Part shown: piece after piece, positions 29,183 to 38,611 of the stretch
Layout of the letters: each line of letters opens with the position of its first letter
Numbering within the stretch: position 1 is the first letter of the stretch
Origin: Microbispora oryzae
Lineage (GTDB): Bacteria > Actinomycetota > Actinomycetes > Streptosporangiales > Streptosporangiaceae
Assembly: GCF_017896165.1 (NCBI RefSeq)
Contig: NZ_JAFCNB010000017.1
Coordinates: forward strand, 1-64,000
DNA length: 64,000 nt
Reading direction: 5' to 3'
The notes under the pieces: generated by a model
The model's database searches: none
The model's input: only the letters and a program-made list of their open reading frames with translations
What the model was told of the DNA's origin: nothing
Translations under genes and position numbers: made by a program

Positions 29183-31803
29183 CTGGCCACCTCCTGCTTC
29201 GCCTGGAGCGCGGCCAGGCCACTGACGATCACACCCGCCATGGCGACATACGCCCGGCGGCCTCCGGCCCGCAGATGGGTGACGTCGACCGGTCCCGGGC
29301 GCCCCGGTGCCAGCTCGTCCTCCCAGGGCACGCGGACGATCGCGCGGCACCGGCCGCTCGCGACCGCCTCGGCCTGTTCCACGTCCGGCAGGCTGCGACG
29401 GCTCACCCCGTTGATCACCATGACGGCCCGCCGCCGCAGGTCGGAGCAGCCGTGCCCGTCGAGCCACTCGTACGTCATGGCGACGGCGTCGGGCGCGTCC
29501 TCGCTGGCCGGGGCCACCAGCACCAGCTGGTCGGCGTACGGCAGGAGCCGGGCCGCCAGCGCGGCCGCGGGGTCGATCACGGTCAGCCGGTAGTGCCGGT
29601 CGAGGGCGGCCAGCGTCCTGCGCCAGTCGGGCAGGAACGCCCGGTCGGCGAGGCGCAGCGCCGTCTGGTCGTCGCCGTCCGCGCCGACCACCTCCAGGCC
29701 CGACTCACACCGCGTGGTGTACGCCCGCATGCCCAGGTAGCCGGTGACCGTCTCCGAGTCCTCCAGCAGCGAGGCGAGGGTCTCCGGCGAGTCGGCCGCG
29801 ATCCGCGTGGTCAGCGTGCTGTCACCGGTGCTCGCGTCGACCGCCAGCACCCGGTCGTCGCGGTAGCGGGCCAGCGTGTGGCCCAGCATGAGCGCCGTCG
29901 TCGTCTGCCCGGCCCCGCCGGTGCAGCCCAGCACCATGATCCGCCTGCTCGTGGTGAGCGGCGTGCGGGTCCGCGCCTCGTCGATCTCCATTCCGTCGGT
30001 ACGGCTGCCGCCCACGACCACCTGAGCGAGGCGCCGCCAGCCGCCGGAGGGGTCGCGCCCCACCACGGCCTCCACCCGGCGCAACCGGGGGGGCTCCTCC
30101 CCGCCGGGCCGTGCGGCCGCGGCCGGAGGCGCCGCCGGGCCCCGGGGAGCCCTCAGCGCCGGGCCGGACGGCACCGCGCGAATCGACACGTTCTGCCCGG
30201 ATCCCTGGCCCGCCCCCTGCGCTGAGCCGGGCGCCGAGCTGGGCGCAGTGCCGGGCGCAGTGCCGGACGTGGATCCCTGCACTGTGCCCTGGCCGGACGC
30301 GCCGGGGCCGCGCAGGCCGGTGAGCCGGGGCGGCTGCCCCTTCTTGTGCTGCTCGTGGGCGGCCTGCCGCCAACGCTCCGCGTCGTCTCCCTGGCGCTCC
30401 AGTCCTTGGCGCTCCTGGAGGGGCTCTTCCACCGGCTCTTCCCGGCGCTCCGCGAGGAGCGCCTCACCGAGCGCGAATGCGTCACCACGCGCTTCACCGC
30501 GCGCATCCACGCTGTCGCCCGCACCGGCACCGGCGGACGCCGCGACCTCCTGGGCGGACTCCTCGCCAGGCTCCTCGACGGACCTCGCGACGGGCTCCAC
30601 CACGGGCGTGGGCGGCCGGGGCTCTTCTGCCCTGACCGGCCGGGGCTCGGCCGACGCCGCGAGTCGGCGGAGGCGGCGCAGTGCCTCGGGACCGATGGGC
30701 GGGGCCTGTACGGCGCCCGTATCCACGGACTCGGACTCGGACTCGGCGGAACGGGAGCCCGTGGAGCCCGTGGAGCCCGAGTCAGTGGAGCCCGTGTCGC
30801 CGGGCTCGGCCGGACCGGAGTCGACGAGGCCCGTGGGCCCGGATTCAGCAGGGCCAGTGGGATTCAAGGGCCTAGTGGGATGGGCGGGGTCGGTGCGGAA
30901 CTGCGGGGAGGCGTCCCGATGCTCCGTGGTCGGCCGGGCCTCCTCGGGCGCGCCCGGCTCCGCCGCAGGGGACGCTGCGGGGGGCGGCGACGGCACCGGC
31001 ACGTAGACGACGTGCTCGCCCGTGGCCTGGGGGGCCGCGGGAGTTCGGCCGACGGCGACCGGGGCGTCGGCGACGGGGGCCGCCGCGGCCGCGGCGGCGG
31101 CGACCGCGGGCCGGACGACCCCCGGCGAAGCCGCGGACGCCGGGGGCTCGGCCTGGAGCGGTGCCGGCAGGCGTGCGGGCAACAGGCGTTCCGGCTTCGG
31201 CCGTCCCACGCCACGGGCGACGCGCGCGGGCCGTCCGCCCGCTCCGGACCGCGTGGCCGACTCAGATCGCGTGGCCGACTCCGACCGCACCGCCGACTCG
31301 GACTGCACGGGCGCCTCCGACCGCGCACCCGACGCTGACCGCGTAGCCGACTGCGACCGCACCGCCGCCCTCGCCCGCATGGGTGCCGCGCCTCTCGCCT
31401 TGCGCGCGGACCGCGCGGCCTCCCTCGGGGCGGCGGGGGCGGCCCGCCAGACCCGAGCGGTGAAGGTGATCTCGTCGGGCTCGTTCGCCGGCGACATGCG
31501 GCACCAGGTGCGCGGCTCGGTCATGTACCGCAGCTGCGACTGCAGGAGCTCGGTGAGCCGCTTGTTCTCGATGACGGGACGCGTCGACAGCCAGGTGAGG
31601 ACCCCGGGCGGCACCAGATAGACGACATGCCAGGGCGCCTCAAGCGGCAGGCCGATCAGATAGAGGAGGAAGCACCACGGGACGAGGACGCCCACGAACA
31701 CGCCGATCCAGACGACCGGAAGCGGCATCGGCAGCCGTAGGTCGTACAGCTTGTACAGCCGTTTCTCAATTCGCCATATGGCGGTATATGTGGGCAGATC
31801 CAC
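29179..31803 (-). CDS. TcpE-like membrane domain fused through a long disordered linker to a ParA/MinD-like domain
   Basis: This is an 874-residue protein. Residues 1-120 match the TcpE family (short N-terminal segment DLPTYTAIWRIEKRLYKLYD, two membrane helices around 28-75). About 480 residues of Ala/Pro/Ser/Glu-rich low complexity follow. The C-terminal 280 residues read as a ParA/MinD/FleN-like domain with VLGCTGGAGQTTTALMLGH, VDAST and VIDPAAAL. The deviant P-loop has Gln633 where the catalytic Lys is expected, so ATP hydrolysis is doubtful. The start GTG has AGGAGG at 7 bases. It lies between TcpD-like and VirB4 genes. The fusion may tether a positioning factor to the machine. Confidence 0.82.
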   Translation of the reverse strand: MDLPTYTAIWRIEKRLYKLYDLRLPMPLPVVWIGVFVGVLVPWCFLLYLIGLPLEAPWHVVYLVPPGVLTWLSTRPVIENKRLTELLQSQLRYMTEPRTWCRMSPANEPDEITFTARVWRAAPAAPREAARSARKARGAAPMRARAAVRSQSATRSASGARSEAPVQSESAVRSESATRSESATRSGAGGRPARVARGVGRPKPERLLPARLPAPLQAEPPASAASPGVVRPAVAAAAAAAAPVADAPVAVGRTPAAPQATGEHVVYVPVPSPPPAASPAAEPGAPEEARPTTEHRDASPQFRTDPAHPTRPLNPTGPAESGPTGLVDSGPAEPGDTGSTDSGSTGSTGSRSAESESESVDTGAVQAPPIGPEALRRLRRLAASAEPRPVRAEEPRPPTPVVEPVARSVEEPGEESAQEVAASAGAGAGDSVDARGEARGDAFALGEALLAERREEPVEEPLQERQGLERQGDDAERWRQAAHEQHKKGQPPRLTGLRGPGASGQGTVQGSTSGTAPGTAPSSAPGSAQGAGQGSGQNVSIRAVPSGPALRAPRGPAAPPAAAARPGGEEPPRLRRVEAVVGRDPSGGWRRLAQVVVGGSRTDGMEIDEARTRTPLTTSRRIMVLGCTGGAGQTTTALMLGHTLARYRDDRVLAVDASTGDSTLTTRIAADSPETLASLLEDSETVTGYLGMRAYTTRCESGLEVVGADGDDQTALRLADRAFLPDWRRTLAALDRHYRLTVIDPAAALAARLLPYADQLVLVAPASEDAPDAVAMTYEWLDGHGCSDLRRRAVMVINGVSRRSLPDVEQAEAVASGRCRAIVRVPWEDELAPGRPGPVDVTHLRAGGRRAYVAMAGVIVSGLAALQAKQEVAR

Positions 31804-31824
31804 CCCGAACCTCCTCTCCGCCCG

Positions 31825-32115
31825 TCACTTGATACCGAGCGCGCCCGCGATCGCCTTCGCCGTCACCTCGATGATGTTGGGAACGTAAAAGATCACACCG
31901 ATCGCGATGGCCAGGATGATGAACTGCACGAACCTGGTGATCTCGCGAGTGAAGAGAAAGAAGATCGCCACGACGGACACCACGGCGAGGAACAAGGGGG
32001 CGAAGAACCGGCGGAGGAACTCGGCCAGACCTTCGGTGTTGATGCCCGTGGTCGGCGTCGGCGACGACGGCGTGGCCAGATCAAGTGTGTGGCTCACGAT
32101 GCTCTGCAGAATCAA
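31825..32115 (-). CDS. Small two-helix membrane protein (TcpD/VirB3-like)
   Basis: This 96-residue protein has two hydrophobic helices (about 38-56 and 62-85) and short polar ends. Size, topology and position between TcpC and TcpE match TcpD-like proteins of Tn916/pCW3-type systems. The start is a TTG with GGAGGG upstream; no ATG or GTG fits better. It is linked to its neighbours by gaps of 21 and 50 bases. The assignment rests mostly on context because so small a protein carries little motif information. Confidence 0.7.
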   Translation of the reverse strand: MILQSIVSHTLDLATPSSPTPTTGINTEGLAEFLRRFFAPLFLAVVSVVAIFFLFTREITRFVQFIILAIAIGVIFYVPNIIEVTAKAIAGALGIK

Positions 32116-32165
32116 CTCTCGCCCTCCCGGGGGTATGGATCAGCGATGTCATGATCGGGCATGCG

Positions 32166-33176
32166 CTACCCCACGGACCGATTCGCACCCTGAACATCTT
32201 TGACGAACCATTTGCCGCCCTGCTTCTCCACGGTGAGCTGGTACGCCTGCTCCAGCCCGGCGGGCTGCGCGCCCGGATCGGGTGACGGGGTGGCCACGGC
32301 GGCCTCGGCGCCCGACGACACGGCCCACACCACCACGGCGGTGACCTGCCTGCTGTCCGGATCGCCGGGCGGCACGACCACGTCCTTGAGCTCCGCGAGG
32401 GTGAACTGGCCGCTGAACCCGGCGACGGTGACCCCGTTGGCGACGTACCGCTGCAGGTCCACCTGGTTGCCCGCGGCGTACGCCTTGAAGAAGCCCTCCA
32501 GCTGCGGACGCAGCTCCGCCTCGGCGGCCGAGTCGCGGTCGGGGTCGGGGAGCTGCGGCAGGCCGGCCGGCCCGGGGGCGGGCAGCAGGGCCGGCTGCGC
32601 CGCGACCACGAACGTGCCGGCGTTGTAGTAGACGGGGACGGAGAGCAGCCCGCGGGTGCCCCCGGACTGGTAGCTCACGACCACGCGCGCCTGATGCTCG
32701 TCGATGACGGTGATGCCGGAGAACTGGAAGGCGCCCGCGGACATCCGGCCGTACCCGTTCCAGCCGAACTGCTCGTCGAGACCCTCCGGGCGGAATGCCT
32801 TGAGACGCTCCGCCCGCTGCTGTGGGTTCGAGGCGTCGTAGTTGAGGTAGACCGCGGCGAACTGACTGGCGAAAGCGGCGGCCTGCGTCACAGGGAAGGC
32901 CGTGCCGGTCGGCTCCGCCGGGGTCCGCGCGCCCTCGTCGCCCTGTCCCAGCCGTTCGAGCGGCGCCCGGATGCCGTTGACCAGGATCACGATGATCAGT
33001 GCCCAAAGAATGATCCTGCCGGTCCAGACGAGCCAGCGCCCACCGCCGCCGCCCCACGCGCCCTTCCGCGGCGCCATACGCCCTGCGGCGCCCACCCGAT
33101 CAGAGTCCTCCGGAGGGTATGACTCTGGGTCGCCAGCGATCCGCGGATCCTGCTGGACGGTTGACCTGCGAGCCAT
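32166..33176 (-). CDS. TcpC-family conjugation/T4SS scaffold protein
   Basis: This 336-residue protein has a cytoplasmic N-terminal 48 residues, one membrane helix (about 50-68) and two NTF2-like lobes (about 95-200 and 220-335), as in TcpC of pCW3 and Orf13 of Tn916, the VirB8 equivalents. The ATG at 33176 with GGAGG four bases upstream is chosen over the GTG three bases earlier. It is the first gene of the minus-strand T4SS operon and is expected to be the extracytoplasmic scaffold. TcpC in pCW3 is essential for efficient transfer (established), but no transfer substrate is encoded here. Confidence 0.88.
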   Translation of the reverse strand: MARRSTVQQDPRIAGDPESYPPEDSDRVGAAGRMAPRKGAWGGGGGRWLVWTGRIILWALIIVILVNGIRAPLERLGQGDEGARTPAEPTGTAFPVTQAAAFASQFAAVYLNYDASNPQQRAERLKAFRPEGLDEQFGWNGYGRMSAGAFQFSGITVIDEHQARVVVSYQSGGTRGLLSVPVYYNAGTFVVAAQPALLPAPGPAGLPQLPDPDRDSAAEAELRPQLEGFFKAYAAGNQVDLQRYVANGVTVAGFSGQFTLAELKDVVVPPGDPDSRQVTAVVVWAVSSGAEAAVATPSPDPGAQPAGLEQAYQLTVEKQGGKWFVKDVQGANRSVG

Positions 33177-33563
33177 CACGCCTCCGCTCGCGCCGATCCC
33201 CCCGGCTGGCGCGGTTTCGTCTTACTCTCGATCCGGTTAGCCGCATTGAAGTATTCACCCTAGCGGTCACGCCAATTCTTCCAGGTAAGCCACGCCCATG
33301 GTGCAAGCATCGCCGTGACCGAGCAAACCGTGTCTGGATCCCCGCTTGGAACGCCCTCCTCCATCCACTCGGCGGAAAAGCACGTTACGCCTGGTCAGCG
33401 ACGACATCGATTACCTAACCGCCAGGTATTGCTGTCTCCGCAGCTCACAGAGGTATCGGACTTGCCCTCGCGGAACGTGCCCGCGACGCGCACCACGGGC
33501 ACGACGGGCGCGCGACGGCCCCGCGCCCCCCACGGGGACACGGGGCCGTACGGCGCGGCGCCG
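33177..33563. other. Intergenic region before the T4SS operon
   Basis: This is 387 bases between the TcpC start and the end of the repeat-protein gene on the same strand. It must hold the operon promoter and is less GC-rich than the genes, but I cannot single out a confident -35/-10 pair. No supported small gene was seen. Confidence 0.5.
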
Positions 33564-34562
33564 TCAGCCCTGGTACGTCCGGGTGTGGATCGAGCGCACC
33601 CGCTCCTGGACTCTCGGAACGATCCGCTCGGTGCGGTAGGTGACCCGCTCACGCGGGTAGCTCATCCGCTCACCCCGAGGAATGATCCGCTCACTACTCG
33701 GAACGATCCGCTCGGTCCGGTACGTGACCCGCTCACGCGGGTAGCCCATCCGCTCACCCCGAGGGATGATCCGCTCACTACTCGGAACGATCCGCTCGGT
33801 CCGGTACGTGACCCGCTCACGCGGAACGATCCGCTCGGTCCGGTACGTGACCCGCTCGCGCGGGTAGGCGATCTCCTCGCTGCGCAGCCTGGGCGAGGTG
33901 CGGTACGTCACGATCCTCTCCTCGCTGACGACCGAACCGGGTGCGCGCCCGGCCCGCCGCTCCTCCGTCGCGATGCTCCGGCGGGACTGGGCCTGGCTGA
34001 GGCTCAGCTGCTCGTTCGCGAGCCGCTGCTGGCGGTTGAACTCCTCCTGCGCGAACCGCTGCTGCGCCCGGAACTCCTCCTTCTGGTAGCGCTGGGCGAG
34101 GGCGAGCTGGGCGGTCTGCTCCCGCATGGCGCGCTCCGACAGCTGCGGCATCGCCTGCGGCGCGAGGGTCGACACGACGACCTGCGACGTGGTCGGGAGG
34201 CCGGTGGGAAGGCCGGTCACCACGGTGCCCGGGGTGATGACCCGCGGGACCGTCATCGTGGGCGTGACGACCTGGGTGATGCCCATGCTGGGAGTGATGA
34301 CCTGGGGCACGAAGGCCGGCGTGCCCATCTGCGGCATCATGACCGTGGTCATGGGCATGCCGGTCATGGGCATTCCGACCGTGGTCATAGTCGGGATCCC
34401 CGTGGTCGGGAGCCCCGCCTCGGTGTAGACGGTCTCGGACACGCCCGGTACGCCTGGCTGGACCTGAGCGAAGGCCGCGCCGCTCGTGAGCGCGACACCG
34501 CCCGCCGTCAGGGTCGCCGAGAAGAGGGCCGCGAGGGCCAGGCGCCTGGATTTGTCGTGCAT
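33564..34562 (-). CDS. Secreted repeat protein with 28-residue Arg/Glu/Tyr repeats, unknown function
   Basis: This is a 332-residue protein. A classic signal peptide ends near Ala32 (SGAAFAQ). A Met/Pro/Thr/Val-rich segment follows (about 50-120; runs such as GMPMTGMPMTTVMMPQMG could bind soft metals). Next is a Gln/Arg/Glu-rich stretch (about 140-205) likely to form a helix or coiled coil. The C-terminal 110 residues repeat the theme (YP)RERVTYRTERIVP(SSERIIPRGERM). The ATG has AGGAGGGATC in front. I recognise no family. It is monocistronic, upstream of the T4SS operon on the same strand. Possible roles are a wall- or polymer-binding surface protein or a structural spore-coat-like protein. 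Confidence 0.75.
   Translation of the reverse strand: MHDKSRRLALAALFSATLTAGGVALTSGAAFAQVQPGVPGVSETVYTEAGLPTTGIPTMTTVGMPMTGMPMTTVMMPQMGTPAFVPQVITPSMGITQVVTPTMTVPRVITPGTVVTGLPTGLPTTSQVVVSTLAPQAMPQLSERAMREQTAQLALAQRYQKEEFRAQQRFAQEEFNRQQRLANEQLSLSQAQSRRSIATEERRAGRAPGSVVSEERIVTYRTSPRLRSEEIAYPRERVTYRTERIVPRERVTYRTERIVPSSERIIPRGERMGYPRERVTYRTERIVPSSERIIPRGERMSYPRERVTYRTERIVPRVQERVRSIHTRTYQG
33616..33861. repeat. 84-bp tandem repeats encoding the C-terminal repeats of the secreted protein
   Basis: Units begin with GGAACGATCCGCTCGGT at 33616, 33700, 33784 and 33823. The first two are full 84-base units (28 codons); the last two are 39-base partial units. The near-identity at DNA level suggests recent expansion and likely length variation between strains. 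Confidence 0.85.
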
Positions 34563-34977
34563 GATCCCTCCTGTGGCCGATCAGGCCAGGTAGGTTTCAG
34601 GCCGCGATATCCCGAATTGGCAGAGAGTGGAACAGCCGAATAACGGCGAAAGAAATGAGAATTTCGCCGTTCCGCGCGGTCGATTCACCCGCATCACACC
34701 GGGACGGCCATATTTCGATCCTGGTTGGTGCTCTTCGAAGGCGTCTAGGGCGCTTGATGTAAGCATTCCCGCGAATCGGCGAGGAACTGAACCAATCCCG
34801 GCCGGGACCTGGAGGAGGTCGGCGCGGGTTTCTCACCGCTTGGCCTTGATGCGGGTCTCGGGTTGCCCCGCCGCCCGCGACGGAGCGAGAGCGGGGGCGA
34901 GGCGGGCACACAGGCCCGCCCTGGCCGCCGCACGATCGGCCCGGGCCCCCGCCCGGCACGAGCCGCTCGCGGTCCGG
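34563..34977. other. Intergenic region with a 10-bp inverted repeat
   Basis: This is 415 bases between ychF and the repeat-protein gene, both on the minus strand. The half nearest the repeat gene is AT-richer. A perfect inverted repeat, AACGGCGAAA (34642-34651) with TTTCGCCGTT (34662-34671) around a 10-base loop, lies 80 bases before the repeat-protein start. It is either a leader hairpin or an operator. No convincing gene in either strand. Confidence 0.5.
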
Positions 34978-36066
<1,089 letters not shown>

Positions 36067-36074
36067 GTACGTGG

Positions 36075-36080
36075 AGTTTA
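36075..36080 (-). promoter_or_regulatory. -10 box of ychF (leaderless)
   Basis: TAAACT on the minus strand with 8 bases to the GTG start and no Shine-Dalgarno sequence between. Confidence 0.45.
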
Positions 36081-36250
36081 CGGGCCTGCGGGGGTGGGCC
36101 GGACATCGAAAGGCCGCGAACCGGCCGCCAATCCGCACGATGCGACACGGCGCCGCACGGGCCGGCCTGGGGCGCCATGGGGGGCGGCCTTGGGAACGGT
36201 GGTGCGCGCGCCTCCCCCTCCAGGAGGGGAATGCCTGAAATGATCCGGAC

Positions 36251-37576
36251 GTGGATGTCGTCGCTCTCGCCCTGTGGTTCGCCGTGGGTCTCGCGGTCGG
36301 CGTCGTCGTCGGTTTCGCCCTTGCCCGGGCACGGGCTGCGGGCGAGAGCGCACAGGCGACGGTCGGGCTCGAGGTCAGGCTCGCCGAGGCCGAGGCGCGG
36401 GCGCGCGCCGCCGAGGACAAGGTCGCCTACGTCGAGAACCAGCTGTCCGAGCGCTTCCAGGCGATCTCCGCGCATGCCCTGGACGTCAACAACCTGCGTT
36501 TCCTCGAACTGGCCGAGAACCGGCTCAACACCACGAGGGCAGAGGCCGCCGGCGACCTCGACCAGCGCAGGCAGGCCGTGGAGAACCTGGTCGTCCCCCT
36601 CAGAGAGACGCTCGCCGAGATCGAGAGCCGCCTGAGGGAGAGCGAGTCCGCCGCCCGGGCCGCCCGGGCCGAGCTGAACACGCAGATGGAGTTCGTCCGG
36701 CAGAGCTCGGAACAGCTGAGGGCGCAGACGACGGCCCTGGTCCGGGCGCTGCAGCGACCCGAAGCCCGGGGACGCTGGGGCGAGTTGCAGCTGCGCCGTG
36801 TAGCCGAGATCGCCGGCATGGCACACCACTGCGACTTCGACGAGCAGGTCACAGCCCGCGGCCCGGCCGGTGTGATCCGCCCCGACATGATCGTCCGGCT
36901 CAGCGGCGGCAAGAGCATCGTCGTCGACTCGAAGGTGTCGCTGGCCGCCTACCTCGACGCGGCCGAGGCCGACGACCCCGATTTCGCGTCCGCCCGGCTC
37001 GACGCGCACTCCCGCCATCTGCGTGAGCACGTCGACCGGTTAGCGGCGAAGACCTACTGGCAGGCGTTCAGCTCGGCGCCGGAGTTCGTGGTGCTCTTCA
37101 TCCCCGGCGAGGCCTTCCTCGCCCCGGCGCTTGAGCGCGATCCGGGGCTGCTGGAGTACGCGATGCGGCGGCGGGTGCACATCGCCACCCCCACCACCCT
37201 GATCACGATGCTGCGCACCGCGCAGTACGCCTGGCAGCAGGCCGCCCTCGGTGAGAACGCCAAGGCGGTGTTCGAACTCGGCAAGGAACTGTACGACCGG
37301 CTGGGCGGCCTCGGCCGCCACCTGGACGGCCTCGGCAAGGCCCTGACCAGGGCGGTCGGAGCGTACAACCAGACGATCGGATCGCTCGAGAGCAGGGTCC
37401 TGGTCAGCGCGCGCCGGATGAACGACCTCGGTCTGGTCGACGGACCGCTTGACAAGCCGGACGCCGTCGAGGAGGTCCCTCGGCTGCTCTCCATGCCCGA
37501 ACTCGAAGGTGAAGAGCAGGTAAGCCCCCCTCCCTCCCATCGTCAGAACGGTAAATTGACGCGAGACTTGTCGTAA
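36251..37576 (+). CDS. rmuC: DNA recombination protein RmuC
   Basis: This is a 441-residue protein. An N-terminal membrane helix (4-26) is followed by a coiled coil (about 30-160) and a RmuC nuclease-like domain (about 165-390) with the hallmark GRWGELQLRRVAEIAGM, the acidic DSKV strand (IVVDSKVSLAAYL) and FIPGEAFL. RmuC limits inversions at short inverted repeats in E. coli. GTG at 36251 is the start; the nearest GGAGGGG is about 20 bases away, so initiation is not certain. It is divergent from ychF and followed 9 bases later by the DUF6542 gene. Confidence 0.93.
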   Translation: MDVVALALWFAVGLAVGVVVGFALARARAAGESAQATVGLEVRLAEAEARARAAEDKVAYVENQLSERFQAISAHALDVNNLRFLELAENRLNTTRAEAAGDLDQRRQAVENLVVPLRETLAEIESRLRESESAARAARAELNTQMEFVRQSSEQLRAQTTALVRALQRPEARGRWGELQLRRVAEIAGMAHHCDFDEQVTARGPAGVIRPDMIVRLSGGKSIVVDSKVSLAAYLDAAEADDPDFASARLDAHSRHLREHVDRLAAKTYWQAFSSAPEFVVLFIPGEAFLAPALERDPGLLEYAMRRRVHIATPTTLITMLRTAQYAWQQAALGENAKAVFELGKELYDRLGGLGRHLDGLGKALTRAVGAYNQTIGSLESRVLVSARRMNDLGLVDGPLDKPDAVEEVPRLLSMPELEGEEQVSPPPSHRQNGKLTRDLS

Positions 37577-37585
37577 GGGGGCTCG

Positions 37586-38242
37586 ATGACAGGCGCCGAT
37601 CGAGCACGTATCAGGCTGACCGCCCGAGGAGCGATCGTCCTGCTCTTCGCCGTCGCGCTGCTGGGTCAGCTCATCCACCTGCCCGGCCTGGCCTTCGCCG
37701 CCGGGTGCCTGGCCGCGGTGATGCTTGTCAACCCCCGCGACCTCCTGCCGCTCGTGGTGACCCCGCCGCTGGTCTTCTTCGGCGCGACGCTGCTGGCGGA
37801 GTTGGTCCGGTCGCTCGGATCCGGCTCGCCGCTCCAGACGCTGGGGCTCGGGTTGTTCACCACGCTTTCGGGCGGGGCGCCGCTGCTGTTCGCAGGGTCG
37901 GCGGCGACACTCGCGATCGCATGGTTCCGTGGGCTGCCGGACAACGTCCGCGCGCTACGCGCCGGCCCGGGTGGACCCGCCCTCGCCACGCCCGGAACCC
38001 CACCGATGGCCACGTCTGGCGCCGTACCAGTTCCCTCAACCAGTGCCGCGCCAGATGCCTCACCCGGTGCCGTACCGGGCCCCGTGCCAGGCGCCGCACC
38101 AGGCCCCGCACCAGGCCCCGCACCAGGCCCCGCACCAGGCGCGAAGGCCACGCCGCGCGGCCGGCGGCGGCGCGGCGGGTTCGATCCTGAGCCGGAGGGC
38201 TACTTCGAGCCCCGCGTGTACGGCAAGCCCGCCGACGACTGA
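37586..38242 (+). CDS. DUF6542 membrane protein with Pro-rich tail
   Basis: This is a 218-residue protein. A DUF6542 membrane domain with four hydrophobic segments (about 15-125) contains the typical GRAxxxL…LVNPRDLLPLVV motif. A Pro/Ala/Gly repeat region (about 130-185, GPAPGPAPG units) and a basic end (RGRRRRGG) follow. The gene is commonly found between rmuC/ychF and xseA/ispH in actinobacteria, as here. The start ATG has AAGGGGG. Function unknown. Confidence 0.85.
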   Translation: MTGADRARIRLTARGAIVLLFAVALLGQLIHLPGLAFAAGCLAAVMLVNPRDLLPLVVTPPLVFFGATLLAELVRSLGSGSPLQTLGLGLFTTLSGGAPLLFAGSAATLAIAWFRGLPDNVRALRAGPGGPALATPGTPPMATSGAVPVPSTSAAPDASPGAVPGPVPGAAPGPAPGPAPGPAPGAKATPRGRRRRGGFDPEPEGYFEPRVYGKPADD

Positions 38243-38611
38243 GGCCGTGTCCCGGCCGGCTGCATCGGCGGGGGCTTGCCGGGCCGCATCGGCAGATCCC
38301 AGCAGCTACGGCGGCGCGCCTCCCCTTTGCGTCCTATTGCTCTTGGCGTCCTCTTGGCAGCACGCCGGTTACGGGCGCAGGCCGTCTCACTGAGCCCCAT
38401 CTCACTGAGCCCCATCTCACTGAGCCGGTCGAACGCGTCCGGCGGCGTGGCATTTTTGACGCACGTCGCCGACTGGGCTCCTCGTCGCGGCCGATGGATG
38501 TGGGCCTCCAGCTTCCTGGGGAACGCTTGGCGGTCTCCCGCTTTTCTGTCAGTCGCGGTCTGTAGTGTTTCGAACACAGGATCGGACTGGTGGTGGGGAG
38601 GAGGCGTTCCG
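38243..38611. other. Intergenic region with 15-bp tandem repeats
   Basis: This is 369 bases before the HNH gene. It holds TCTCACTGAGCCCCA repeated 2.8 times (38385-38426) and, nearer the HNH gene, an SOS-like box. Open frames across it are G/C shadows without start signals. Confidence 0.6.
38570..38585. promoter_or_regulatory. Candidate LexA (SOS) box upstream of the DUF222-HNH gene
   Basis: TCGAACACAGGATCGG matches the actinobacterial SOS box TCGAACACATGTTCGA at 13 of 16 positions. It overlaps a TAGTGT -10-like hexamer (38563-38568) and lies 26 bases before the likely start. Some mycobacterial 13E12/DUF222 genes are known to be LexA-controlled. The second half-site is imperfect. Confidence 0.45.

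Noticed and set aside
26555..30225. Very long plus-strand frames opposite virB4 and the TcpE-ParA gene
   Set aside because: The minus-strand genes carry Walker motifs, ribosome sites and coupled overlaps; the plus frames show none.
33616..33861. Possible CRISPR array
   Set aside because: Units are 84 and 39 bases with no unique spacers, and they encode protein repeats in frame.
20773..34562. Treating the whole block as an integrative conjugative element
   Set aside because: No relaxase, coupling ATPase, integrase, att repeats or replication gene is visible in the window.
34745..34977. Minus-strand peptide ending in ETRIKAKR upstream of the repeat-protein gene
   Set aside because: No start codon with a ribosome site, and Ala/Arg-rich composition typical of shadows.
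38385..38426. Possible attachment site or CRISPR fragment
   Set aside because: Only 2.8 copies of a 15-base unit, no integrase or tRNA nearby.
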